NCBI RefSeq assembly: GCF_041435215.1
Contig: NZ_CP108394.1
Span: forward strand, 9,052,001-9,116,000
Direction of reading: 5' to 3'
DNA: 64,000 nt
DNA from: Streptomyces sp. NBC_01314
GTDB lineage: Bacteria > Actinomycetota > Actinomycetes > Streptomycetales > Streptomycetaceae
Of this stretch, positions 46,974 through 55,807 are shown piece after piece. The notes under the pieces were generated by a model. The model was not told the origin of the DNA and searched no databases. It saw only the letters and a list, made by a program, of their open reading frames with translations. Positions within the stretch are counted from its first letter, which is position 1. Each line of letters opens with the position of its first letter. The position numbers and the translations under genes were made by a program.

Positions 46974-47701
46974 CCTGGACCGAGATGTGGCCCCTGCTGG
47001 AGCAGGCGTGTTGGGACACGCTCTACATGGTCGGCTGGTCCACCCTCATCGCGATCGTCGGCGGTCTCCCGCTCGGCATCCTGCTCGTTCTCACGGACCG
47101 GGGCGGCCTGCTGCAGAACGTCCTCGCCAACAAGGTCATCGGGCAGATCGTGAACATCGCCCGCTCGATGCCCTTCATCATCCTGATGGTCGCGCTGATG
47201 GGCTTCACCCGCTGGGTCACCGGCTCGACGATCGGCCGCGAGGCCGCCATCGTGCCGCTCGCCATCGGCGCGATCCCGTTCTTCGCGCGCCTCGTCGAGA
47301 CGGCCGTCCGCGAAGTGGACCACGGGCTCGTCGAGGCCGTTCAGGCCATGGGCGGCAACACCTGGACCGTCGTCCGCAGGGTCCTCGTCCCCGAGTCGCT
47401 GCCCTCGCTGATCTCCTCCGCCACCACGACCGTCGTCGCCCTCATCGGCTACTCGGCCATGGCCGGCACCGTCGGCGCGGGAGGCCTCGGCGACATCGCC
47501 ATCCGGTACGGCTACCAGCGCTTCGAGACCGAACTGATGTGGATCACCGTGGCGGTCCTCGCGGTCGTCATCTCCGTCATCCAGTTCGCCGGTGACCACG
47601 CCGCCCGCGCCCTCCACCGGCGCGGCAGCCACACGGGCGCCGCACCGAGGCTTCGGCTGCTGAAGACCGAGCCCACCGCACCGACGGCCACCAAGGTCTA
47701 G
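46970..47701 (+). CDS. metI: Methionine ABC transporter permease
   Basis: 243 residues from GTG 46970. Five membrane spans; the permease coupling loop EAVQAMGGNTWTVVRRVLVP (EAA motif) interacts with MetN, and MAGTVGAGGLGDIAIRYGYQ is a MetI hallmark. C-terminal Arg/Thr-rich tail in the cytosol. Four-base overlap with metN; metQ follows after 78 bases containing a CCCGTC/GACGGG hairpin (47729-47748). Confidence 0.95.
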   Translation: MTWTEMWPLLEQACWDTLYMVGWSTLIAIVGGLPLGILLVLTDRGGLLQNVLANKVIGQIVNIARSMPFIILMVALMGFTRWVTGSTIGREAAIVPLAIGAIPFFARLVETAVREVDHGLVEAVQAMGGNTWTVVRRVLVPESLPSLISSATTTVVALIGYSAMAGTVGAGGLGDIAIRYGYQRFETELMWITVAVLAVVISVIQFAGDHAARALHRRGSHTGAAPRLRLLKTEPTAPTATKV

Positions 47702-47779
47702 CCCGCACCGCGGGTACCCGCAAATTTTCCCGTCCCACCCAAGACGGGATCACTCCGCCCAAAAGGAAAGGCACTTTTC

Positions 47780-48613
47780 GTGCGTAACACCACCAAACTG
47801 GCAACCGCCGTACTTACCGTCGGAGCCCTCACCCTCGGACTCACCGCCTGCGGCGCGGACAAGGCCGACAACGCCTCCGACACGAGCGGTCCGCTGGTCG
47901 TCGCCGCCAGCCCCACCCCGCACGCCGACATCCTCAACTTCGTGAAGGCCAACCTGGCCAAGGACGCGGGCCTGGAGCTGGAGGTCAAGGAGTTCAGCGA
48001 CTACGTCCTGCAGAACCCGGCCACGGAGGACGGGTCCGTCGACGCCAACTACTTCCAGAACCAGCCGTACCTCGACGACTACAACAAGAAGAACGGCACC
48101 GACATCGTGCCCGTCGTCACGGTCCACCTGGAACCCCTCGGCCTGTACTCGAACAAGGTCGAGAGCGTCGGCGCCCTCAAGAGCGGTGCGAGCGTCGCCA
48201 TCCCGAACGACACCGTCAACGAGGCGCGTGCCCTGCGGCTGCTCGACGCGAGCGGGATCATCACGCTCAAGGACGGCGTCGGCATCGACGCGACCCCCGC
48301 CGACATCACCGAGAACCCGAAGAAGCTCCAGTTCAAGGAGTTGGAGGCGGCCCAGACCCCGCGCTCCCTGGACGACGTCGACGCCGCGGTGATCAACGGC
48401 AACTACGCTCTCGAAGCCGATCTCTCGCCCGCCGACGACGCCCTCGCCGTCGAGCCCGCCAAGGACAACCCGAACGGCAACTTCCTCGCCGTCAAGAAGG
48501 GCAACGAGGACGACCCGCGCGTCGAGAAGCTCGCCAGGCTCCTCACCTCCGACGAGGTCAGGAAGTTCATCGAGGACAAGTGGAGCAACGGCTCCGTCAT
48601 CCCTTCCTTCTGA
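47780..48613 (+). CDS. metQ: Methionine-binding lipoprotein
   Basis: 277 residues from GTG 47780 with AAAGGAAAGG upstream. Lipoprotein signal with lipobox LTAC (Cys24), then a NlpA/MetQ fold: VVAASPTPHADILNFV, VKEFSDYVLQNPA, VDANYFQNQPYLDDY, IPNDTVNEARALRLL and AAVINGNYALEADL. Captures methionine at the outer face of the membrane for MetNI. Last gene of metNIQ. Confidence 0.95.
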   Translation: MRNTTKLATAVLTVGALTLGLTACGADKADNASDTSGPLVVAASPTPHADILNFVKANLAKDAGLELEVKEFSDYVLQNPATEDGSVDANYFQNQPYLDDYNKKNGTDIVPVVTVHLEPLGLYSNKVESVGALKSGASVAIPNDTVNEARALRLLDASGIITLKDGVGIDATPADITENPKKLQFKELEAAQTPRSLDDVDAAVINGNYALEADLSPADDALAVEPAKDNPNGNFLAVKKGNEDDPRVEKLARLLTSDEVRKFIEDKWSNGSVIPSF

Positions 48614-48795
48614 TCGGCCCTCCGGCCGTTCCTCTCGCCGCTCTTCCGAATCGGCGGCACGTATACGGCGTATCGCCACGCATGGGGTCCGCTCCCTCAC
48701 GGGGAGTGGGCTCCATGGTGCGATTGAGTGCTTTCATGCTGCATGCTGGGCAGTTCAGCAGGCTCTCAAAGTTTTCGAAGGTTACGGAGCGGCGC

Positions 48796-49434
48796 ATGAT
48801 GAGGACCTTTCCCGACATCTCCATCAGCACGGATCGGTTGGTTCTGCGCCCGTTCGACGAGGACGACATCCAGGCGTTCATCGAGATGATGAACGACGAA
48901 CAGGTGATGGCCTGGACCGATGTCCCGCAGCCCTTCACCGAACGTGAGGCGCGTACCTGGACCACGGAGTACGCGCCCGCCGAACGCACCTCCGGACGCG
49001 GCCTGGACCTCGCGGTCACCGAGTTCCTCACCCAGCGACTGGTCGGCCTCATCCAGCTCACCAAGACCGACTGGCACGTGCGGTCAACGGAACTGTCGTA
49101 CGTCGTCGCCCCCTGGGCGCGCGGTGAGGGCTACGCCTCCGAGGCCGCCCTCGCGACCGCCCAATGGCTGTTCCGTGAGCAGAAGTTCGAACGGATCGAG
49201 CTGCGCACCGCCGCCGACAACACCGCCTCCCAGCAGGTCGCGCAGAAGATCGGCTGTATCAGCGAGGGTGTGCTGCGCAACGCCTGTATAGCGCGCACCC
49301 GAACCGCCGAGGACGGCTGGACCGAGGTCCGCACGGACTTCATCGTCTGGAGCCTCCTCCCGGAGGACATCGAGGGCGTCGGCGAGGAACTGGCCGACAG
49401 TGGTGGTTTCGGCTCCTACTCGGACTGGAACTGA
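48796..49434 (+). CDS. RimJ/RimL-type GNAT N-acetyltransferase
   Basis: 212 residues from ATG 48796, with GGAG six bases upstream. RimL-like features: ISTDRLVLRPFDEDDIQAFI at the N terminus, ELSYVVAPWARGEGYASEAA (acetyl-CoA loop) and the C-terminal IELRTAADNTASQQVAQKIG. Acidic C-terminal tail. May acetylate a protein N terminus or a small amine. Between metNIQ and cobL, without clear operon link. Confidence 0.87.
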   Translation: MMRTFPDISISTDRLVLRPFDEDDIQAFIEMMNDEQVMAWTDVPQPFTEREARTWTTEYAPAERTSGRGLDLAVTEFLTQRLVGLIQLTKTDWHVRSTELSYVVAPWARGEGYASEAALATAQWLFREQKFERIELRTAADNTASQQVAQKIGCISEGVLRNACIARTRTAEDGWTEVRTDFIVWSLLPEDIEGVGEELADSGGFGSYSDWN

Positions 49435-49561
49435 ACAACCCACGGGTACACCTGAGGCCGTAAGCCCGGAAACCGGGTCCCACCGCGTCACCAGGTACTC
49501 TCACGGGACCCTGCGCGGGCATTCCCGACGACCTGCGAAGACCCTCTGGAGACTGACGACG

Positions 49562-50773
49562 ATGGCCGACCGGGTCACGGTGATCGGCTGGGACGGCTCC
49601 CCCCTGACCGCCGCGGCGCGCTCCGCCCTCGCCGCCGCCACGCTGGTGGCCGGCGCGGCCCACCACCTCGCACTGCCCGAAGTGCCCCCGCCCGCCGAAC
49701 GCATCCGCCTCGGCAGTGTCGCTCTCGCCGCCCGCCGCATCGCCGGCCACCGAGGCACCGCCGTGGTCGTCGCCGACGGCGACCCGGGCTTCTTCGGCGT
49801 CGTCCGCACCCTCAGGTCCCCCGAGTTCGGCCTGGAGGTGGAAGTCGTCCCCGGCGTCTCCTCCGTGGCCGCCGCCTTCGCCCGCGCGGGCATGCCCTGG
49901 GACGACGCGCAGGTGGTCGTCGCCCACCGCCGTACGCTGCGCCGCGCGGTGAACGTGTGCCGTGCCCACACCAAGGTCGCCGTCCTCACCTCACCCGGCG
50001 CCGGACCCGCCGAACTGGGCCTGCTCCTCGACGGAGTTCTTCGCACCTTCGTGGTCTGCGAGGAACTCGGCACGGAACGCGAGCGGGTCACCGTCGTCAC
50101 CTCCGACAAGGCTGTCGACCGCACCTGGCGCGACCCCAACCTCGTCATCGTCATCGGCGGTCACGCCGGCGCGACCGAGGACGGCGGCTGGCTCGCCGGC
50201 CGTGACCCCGGCACCGGACCCCGCGGCTGGGCCCTGCCGTCCGGCGTCTACGGCGACACCATGGGCGAGGGCGAGGCCGAACTGCTGCGCTCCTCCCAAC
50301 TGGCCCGCCTGGGACCGCGCGTGGGCGACCTCGTGTGGGACATCGGCTCCGGCAGCGGCGCCTTCGCCACCGACGCGGCCCGCTGCGGCGCCGCCGTCAT
50401 CGCCGTCGACCGCGACTGGGAGGCCTGCGCCCGTACGACCCTCGCCGCCCGCCGTTTCGGCGTACAGCTCCAGGTGGTCCACGGCGCCGCCCCGCACATC
50501 CTGGAAGATCTCCCCGAACCCGACGTCGTGCGCGTCGGCGGCGGGGGAGCGGCGGTGGTCTCCGCCGTCGCCGACCGCCGCCCGCAGCGCATCGTCACCC
50601 ACGCCCTGACCCGCCCCGCCGCCGAGCGTGTAGGACGGGACCTGAACGAGCACGGGTACGAGGTCCGCTGCGACTTCGTCCAGTCCGTGGAACTCGATAC
50701 AAGAGCCTGGACGGAGCGGGAACGGAGTGTCGCGTTCCTGCTCAGCGGGACGCTGCCCGAACGTTCCCTGTGA
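49562..50773 (+). CDS. cobL: Precorrin-6Y C5,15-methyltransferase / decarboxylase (CbiE-CbiT fusion)
   Basis: 403 residues. N-terminal CbiE domain (about 1-205; VTVIGWDGSPLTAAARSAL, VVVADGDPGFFGVVRTL, VVPGVSSVAAAFARAGMPW) methylates C5 and C-terminal CbiT domain (about 235-403; LVWDIGSGSGAFATDAARCG, AVDRDWEAC) methylates C15 and decarboxylates, both with S-adenosylmethionine. The GSGSG loop is intact. Corrin ring synthesis in the cytosol. First of the cobL, bluB-cobT, cobA group; no cobalamin riboswitch seen upstream. Confidence 0.93.
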   Translation: MADRVTVIGWDGSPLTAAARSALAAATLVAGAAHHLALPEVPPPAERIRLGSVALAARRIAGHRGTAVVVADGDPGFFGVVRTLRSPEFGLEVEVVPGVSSVAAAFARAGMPWDDAQVVVAHRRTLRRAVNVCRAHTKVAVLTSPGAGPAELGLLLDGVLRTFVVCEELGTERERVTVVTSDKAVDRTWRDPNLVIVIGGHAGATEDGGWLAGRDPGTGPRGWALPSGVYGDTMGEGEAELLRSSQLARLGPRVGDLVWDIGSGSGAFATDAARCGAAVIAVDRDWEACARTTLAARRFGVQLQVVHGAAPHILEDLPEPDVVRVGGGGAAVVSAVADRRPQRIVTHALTRPAAERVGRDLNEHGYEVRCDFVQSVELDTRAWTERERSVAFLLSGTLPERSL

Positions 50774-51120
50774 TTCGGTTGTCGTACCGGCGCGGTAGGC
50801 TGGCCGACTGTTGTACCGCACTTCGACACCCGGCACTTCGTCGGTCAATGTCCTAAAAACGCGCCCGTTTTGGGAGCGTGTGTGGTACGGCGAAACGGGG
50901 AGGATGCGCAACGTGGCGCAGTCCACAGCGGACCGTCGCGGACCAAGCTGTCGCGACGGCGGGACGACCGGGACAATGGCCCTTCAATGGCTTTGTCGAT
51001 ATGCAGCCGGGTCGTCACGTGCCGCTGGGCACGCACGCTCGTTCTTCACAGTGGGGCGGTAGGTGCGCCGTTCCCGGGCCAGCTGGCATGGAGGCACTAA
51101 CCGATGGGCGAGGGGTACGC
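50774..51120 (+). other. Gap between cobL and bluB-cobT
   Basis: About 350 bases. Holds a terminator-like hairpin AAAACG-CGCC-CGTTTT (50856-50871), a possible small ORF (50913-51062) and GAGGGG before the next ATG. No conserved B12-box element was recognised. Confidence 0.5.
50913..51062 (+). CDS. Possible small protein, 49 residues
   Basis: GTG 50913 has GGGGAGG nine bases upstream and the frame runs to TAG 51062, reading AQSTADRRGPSCRDGG... and ending SFFTVGR. Contains two Cys. No family recognised. It may equally be chance in a GC-rich leader, since other frames are also open here. Confidence 0.25.
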   Translation: MAQSTADRRGPSCRDGGTTGTMALQWLCRYAAGSSRAAGHARSFFTVGR

Positions 51121-54100
51121 ATGACCGACACCGGCCAGGTCCCGGGCGAGGGACTGCCGGAGAGCGCAGGCATGGTGGAGCAGCCGGGCGTCCCTGCGCC
51201 GGGTGCGTACACCTACCTCTCCGAAACCGCCGCCGAGGACGAAGACCTCCTGCTGCCGGGTGCCCAGGGCGCGTGGGGCAACGAGATGCCGCCGCCGGCC
51301 CCCGAGCCCGTCGTCCAGGTCGTCCACGAGCCCGTCGTCCACGAGCCCGTCGTCCACGAGCCGGGCCCGCACGAGATGTCCGGCCGGGACAGCGGCTCGC
51401 TCGACCTCGGCGCCGTCCGCGCCACCGTCGCTACCCCGGTCCCGCAGCCGCCTGTGGCCCGCCGTCCGCTGCATCTCGGCCCGCTCACCCCCGACGCCTC
51501 CGCCAGCCCGGTCCGCTCCCTCGCCGACCGCGGCCCGGCGGGTGCCCCCGTCCCGCCCGGCGCCGTACGCCAGCCCGGCCCGCCCACCACCGGCCACGAG
51601 TACCTCGACGTGCCCCAGCAGCCGGTGTCCCAGTGGGTCGGCGCCCCCGCCACGGCCGCCCCGGAAGTGGCTGTCGGGGGAGCGGCCGCAGAAACGGTCG
51701 TTCCGCAGGAGGCGCGGCTTTCCGTGGCCGTGGCGGAGACACCGCCGGCCGTGGAGTCACCGCAGGTCGCGGACGTGTCGGAGGAGTTCCAGGACGCCGA
51801 GGCCCTCCACCGGGCCCAGGACGCCGCCTACGCCCTGGCCCAGGAGGCCGCGGCCGCGCAGTTCCGAACCCCGGAGGCGGTGGGGACCCCGGTCGCCGCG
51901 CAGTTCCAGGTTCCGGAGGCGGCTGAAGCGCCGACCGCCGCGCAGACCGAGGTTCCGGAGGCGGTCGAGGCACAGGCCCACGCCCCGGAGATCGCGGAAG
52001 CGCCGGCCGCCGCTCAGGCACAGGTCCCGGAGAGCGTCGAAGCCCCCGAGCCGGCCCCGGAGACAGCCGTGGAGCCCTCGGCACCCGAGGCCGCCGAGAT
52101 CGCGTCCGTAGTGGAGGCCTCGCCGTCCGAGGCTCCGCAGGGCCCCGAGCCGGTGGCGACGGCACCCGAGGCGCCGGCCTTCGAGGAGGCCGCGCCTGTT
52201 GCCCCGGCCACGCAGGTACCGGACGCGACGCCCTTCCCCCCGGCCGCCCAGAACCCCGAGCCGGTCCAGGCCGGGCCCGTCGTCGCGGCCCAGGACATCT
52301 CTCAGGTTCCCCAGGAGCCCGAGGAAATCACCGAGCCCGTCGACGCGTCCGTTCCGGCCCGCCTCACCGAGGCCGACGCACCGCCGCAGGCCGACACCGC
52401 GGCCGTGTCGCCCGCACCGGCCGACGCGGCCGTGGCGGAGCACACCGAGCAGGCGGTCGCCCCCGAGCAGCAGGCGCCGACCGCCGTTGCCGTTGAGCAG
52501 GCAGACTCCGGCGTGCCGGACCCGCAGTTCGCGACCGCCGCGCCGGACGAGCAGAGCGCCCTCGCGTCCCCGGACGAGCGCGCCGCCGACGCCGTACCGG
52601 ACACCGCACAGGACGCCGCCCTCGCGCAGGACCCGCAGCAGCCGACGGAGGCCACGGTCCCCGAGGAGCCGCAGCTCACGGAGGCCGGGGCAGTCGAGGC
52701 CGGCACGTCGGAAGCCCTGACGGAGGCCGCACAGCCCCAGCACCCGGCCGAGGAGCCCCAGCCGTCGGCGCCCACGCAGCCGGAACCACCCGCGGTGCAG
52801 GGCCCTCAGGCCGCCGAGCCGGTCACACCCGCCGCGGACCAGGACCAGGATCACGACGAGAACGAGAACCAGAACGAGGACCGGCACGAGTCCGCGACGG
52901 CCCGGTCCGCCGAGACCGCTCCGCAGCCGGAGGCTGCTCAGCCGACCATGCTCGAAGCCGTAGTCGAGCCCGAGGTCACGGATGTGAACACGGCGGACCG
53001 GTCGGCCGAGGGCGCGGAGGCCCAGGAGGCCGCCCCCACCGACCTGTTGACCGGCGAGGCTTCGTCCGACCTGTCCGCCCCTTCGGAGCCCGCAGCCGAC
53101 CAGGCGACCGAAGACCCCGCGCATGAAGACCCCGCGCATGAGGACCCCGCGCATGAGGACCCCGCGTCCGTGGCCCTCTCAGCCGCCGAGCCCCTCGCCG
53201 CCGATGCCCCGATCCCCGTGGCCTTCCAGATCGACGCCCCCCAGGGCGCCGTGGTCCAGCCCCTGACCGAGCCCGCCCCCGGCGCCGCGCTCGCGGGAGC
53301 CCTCCAGGAGCCCGCGCCCCAGGCCGACGCCGACCTGCGGCTGGGCCGGTCCGTGCCCGTCGGCGGCTCCGTGCCGACCACCCCGCACCCGGCCCCGACC
53401 CCGCCCCACGGGATGGTGGTCCCGCCGCTGCCCGCGGACGACCGGCAGACGCCCGTGGTCACCGAGTTCCCGCCGGCCGAGGGACAGGCGGAGGCAGCCG
53501 AGTCCACACCCGCCCCGGAGACCGCGGCCACGGTTCCCGCCCCCCGGGACTCCGAGGCCGAGACGATCGTCGTACCGCAGCCGCTCGTGGCGGCCGACGC
53601 GCACCCGGACGTCGTCCAGAACGCCGAGGACCTGGACACCAGGGCCGCCGACCAGGAGGACGGCGAAGCGGTGACGCCGGAGACAGAAGCAGTGGAAGCA
53701 GCGGCCGAAGAGAGCACGGCACCGGTGGAAGAAGCACCCGAAGGCGTACGGGAAGACGTAAGGGAAGAAGTACGGAAACCCACGGGCCCGGCCGCGCCCC
53801 CCTACGACGACGCCGAACGCGAGGCCGTCCTCAAGGTCATGCGTGAGCGCCGGGACATCCGCAACGGCTTCCGCGACGACCCGATCCCGCACGACGTGCT
53901 GCTCCGCGTCCTGGAAGCAGCCCACACGGCACCCTCCGTCGGCCACTCGCAGCCCTGGGACTTCGTCGTCATCCGCTCGGCCGAGACGCGCCGCACGATG
54001 CACGAACTCGCCCAGCGCCAGCGCGAGGCGTACGCGAAGTCGCTGCCGAAGGGCCGGGCGAAGCAGTTCAAGGAACTGAAGATCGAGGCGATCCTCGACA

Positions 54101-55518
54101 CCCCGGTGAACATCGTCGTCACCGCCGATCCGACCCGCGGCGGCCGCCACACCCTGGGCCGTCACACCCAGCCGCAGATGGCCCCGTACTCCTCCGCCCT
54201 CGCGGTCGAGAACCTGTGGCTCGCGGCCCGCGCCGAGGGCCTCGGCGTCGGCTGGGTCAGCTTCTTCGACGAGCGCGAGATGGTCCGCGCCCTCGGCCTG
54301 CCCGACCACCTGGAAATCGTGGCCTACCTGTGCGTCGGGTACGTCGACGAGTTCCCGGAGGAGCCCGAGCTGATGCAGGCGGGCTGGGCCAAGCGCCGCC
54401 CGCTGTCCTGGGTCGTCCACGAGGAGACGTACGGCCGCCGCGCCCTGCCCGGCGCCGAGCCGCACGACCTGCTCGCCGAGACCGTCGCCGGTATCCGCCC
54501 GCTGGACGCCAAGGCGCTCGGCGAGGCGTGGGAGCGCCAGAAGCGGATGACCAAGCCGGCGGGCGCGCTCGGCATGCTGGAGATCATCTCCGCCCAGCTG
54601 TCCGGTCTGTCCCGGCAGTGCCCGCCGCCCATCCCGGAACCCGCGGCCGTCGCGATCTTCGCGGGCGACCACGGCGTCCACGCCCAGGGCGTCACCCCCT
54701 GGCCCCAGGAGGTGACGGCCCAGATGGTCGCCAACTTCCTCGGCGGGGGAGCGGTCTGCAACGCGTTCGCCAACCAGGTGGGCGCCGAGGTATGCGTCAT
54801 CGACGTGGGCGTGGCGAGCGACCTCCCGGCCACCCCCGGGTTGCTGCCGCGCAAGATCCGCGCCGGTACGTCCGACATGACCACCGGTCCCGCGATGACC
54901 CGCGAGGAGGCCAAGCAGGCCATCGAGGTGGGCATCGAGACGGCCCGCGACCTTGTCGCGGCCGGCAACAAGGCGCTCCTCACAGGCGAGATGGGCATCG
55001 CCAACACCACGGCGTCCGCCGCCCTGATCGCCGTCTTCACCGGCGCGGACCCCGCCGAGGTCACCGGCCGGGGCACCGGCATCAACGACGAGACCCTCGC
55101 CCGCAAGACCGATGTCGTACGCCGTGCCATCGAGCTGCACCAGCCGGACCCCGCCGACCCCATCGGCGTCCTGGCGGCGATCGGCGGCTTCGAACACGCC
55201 GCCATCGTGGGTCTCCTCCTGGGCGGCGCCTCCTTGCGTACGCCGGTGATCCTCGACGGCGTCAGCGCCGGCGCCGCCGCGCTGGTGGCCCGCGCCATCG
55301 CCCCCGAGGTCCTCGCTGCCTGCATCGCAGGCCACCGCAGCGCCGAGCCGGGTCACGTGGCCGCCCTCCAGAAACTGGGCCTGCGCCCCCTGGTCGACCT
55401 GGACCTCCGCCTGGGCGAGGGCACCGGCGCCCTCCTGGCCCTCCCGGTCGTCCAGAGCGCGGCCAGGGCGATGCACGAGGTGGCGACGTTCGACTCGGCG
55501 GGGGTAACCGAGAAGTAG
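51121..55518 (+). CDS. cobT: Giant BluB-CobT fusion with ~890-residue disordered N-terminal region
   Basis: 1465 residues from ATG 51121 (GAGGGG upstream). Residues 1 to about 890 are low-complexity, rich in Ala, Pro, Glu, Val and Gln, very acidic, with short tandem repeats (VHEPV x3 near 63-80; EDPAH x4 near 663-682). About 892-1100 is a nitroreductase-fold BluB domain (AVLKVMRERRDIRNGFRDDP, APSVGHSQPWDFVVIRS, GLGVGWVSFFDEREMVRALG) that makes 5,6-dimethylbenzimidazole from FMNH2 and oxygen. About 1115-1465 is CobT (GALGMLEIISAQLSGLSRQC, FAGDHGVHAQGVTPWP, GEMGIANTTASAALIAVFTG), which joins the base to nicotinate mononucleotide. Substrate channelling between both is likely. Role of the N-terminal region unknown. 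Confidence 0.93.
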   Translation: MTDTGQVPGEGLPESAGMVEQPGVPAPGAYTYLSETAAEDEDLLLPGAQGAWGNEMPPPAPEPVVQVVHEPVVHEPVVHEPGPHEMSGRDSGSLDLGAVRATVATPVPQPPVARRPLHLGPLTPDASASPVRSLADRGPAGAPVPPGAVRQPGPPTTGHEYLDVPQQPVSQWVGAPATAAPEVAVGGAAAETVVPQEARLSVAVAETPPAVESPQVADVSEEFQDAEALHRAQDAAYALAQEAAAAQFRTPEAVGTPVAAQFQVPEAAEAPTAAQTEVPEAVEAQAHAPEIAEAPAAAQAQVPESVEAPEPAPETAVEPSAPEAAEIASVVEASPSEAPQGPEPVATAPEAPAFEEAAPVAPATQVPDATPFPPAAQNPEPVQAGPVVAAQDISQVPQEPEEITEPVDASVPARLTEADAPPQADTAAVSPAPADAAVAEHTEQAVAPEQQAPTAVAVEQADSGVPDPQFATAAPDEQSALASPDERAADAVPDTAQDAALAQDPQQPTEATVPEEPQLTEAGAVEAGTSEALTEAAQPQHPAEEPQPSAPTQPEPPAVQGPQAAEPVTPAADQDQDHDENENQNEDRHESATARSAETAPQPEAAQPTMLEAVVEPEVTDVNTADRSAEGAEAQEAAPTDLLTGEASSDLSAPSEPAADQATEDPAHEDPAHEDPAHEDPASVALSAAEPLAADAPIPVAFQIDAPQGAVVQPLTEPAPGAALAGALQEPAPQADADLRLGRSVPVGGSVPTTPHPAPTPPHGMVVPPLPADDRQTPVVTEFPPAEGQAEAAESTPAPETAATVPAPRDSEAETIVVPQPLVAADAHPDVVQNAEDLDTRAADQEDGEAVTPETEAVEAAAEESTAPVEEAPEGVREDVREEVRKPTGPAAPPYDDAEREAVLKVMRERRDIRNGFRDDPIPHDVLLRVLEAAHTAPSVGHSQPWDFVVIRSAETRRTMHELAQRQREAYAKSLPKGRAKQFKELKIEAILDTPVNIVVTADPTRGGRHTLGRHTQPQMAPYSSALAVENLWLAARAEGLGVGWVSFFDEREMVRALGLPDHLEIVAYLCVGYVDEFPEEPELMQAGWAKRRPLSWVVHEETYGRRALPGAEPHDLLAETVAGIRPLDAKALGEAWERQKRMTKPAGALGMLEIISAQLSGLSRQCPPPIPEPAAVAIFAGDHGVHAQGVTPWPQEVTAQMVANFLGGGAVCNAFANQVGAEVCVIDVGVASDLPATPGLLPRKIRAGTSDMTTGPAMTREEAKQAIEVGIETARDLVAAGNKALLTGEMGIANTTASAALIAVFTGADPAEVTGRGTGINDETLARKTDVVRRAIELHQPDPADPIGVLAAIGGFEHAAIVGLLLGGASLRTPVILDGVSAGAAALVARAIAPEVLAACIAGHRSAEPGHVAALQKLGLRPLVDLDLRLGEGTGALLALPVVQSAARAMHEVATFDSAGVTEK

Positions 55519-55589
55519 GGGGACCGGAACCGCCTTCAGGGCTGTGGGCAGTCGTTCCGCCAGGGCGGAACGGGTGGGCACAGCCCGCC

Positions 55590-55665
55590 CATGGGGCCGC
55601 ACGTCCGGCTCCGCCGTGTGCGGAGCCCCCACGCGGCGGAGCCGCATAGTGTTGCAGCCGGGAAG
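55590..55665 (+). repeat. Degenerate dispersed repeat after bluB-cobT
   Basis: Copies of GGCTCCGCCGTGTGCGGAGC and CCCCACGCGGCGGAGCCGC followed by GTGTTGCAGCCGGGAAG resemble the 44639 element (CCCACGCGGCGGAGCCGCGG, ATACAGCCC). It fills much of the 289-base gap before cobA. Confidence 0.65.
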
Positions 55666-55807
55666 GGCCGGGTAGGGGGAGCAAAACCCCACCCCGCCCC
55701 CGCCACCCACTCACCCGCATCTTAAAATCCGCACGTCAGGGCCCACTCCAAAGCCGCAGGGGCTCCGTCTCGCACCGCCGCCCGCCAGCCCGAGGAGCCG
55801 CACCCTC

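Noticed and set aside
50774..51120. Cobalamin riboswitch before bluB-cobT
   Set aside because: I could not find the conserved B12 box or its surrounding helices; only a small hairpin and a doubtful ORF are visible.
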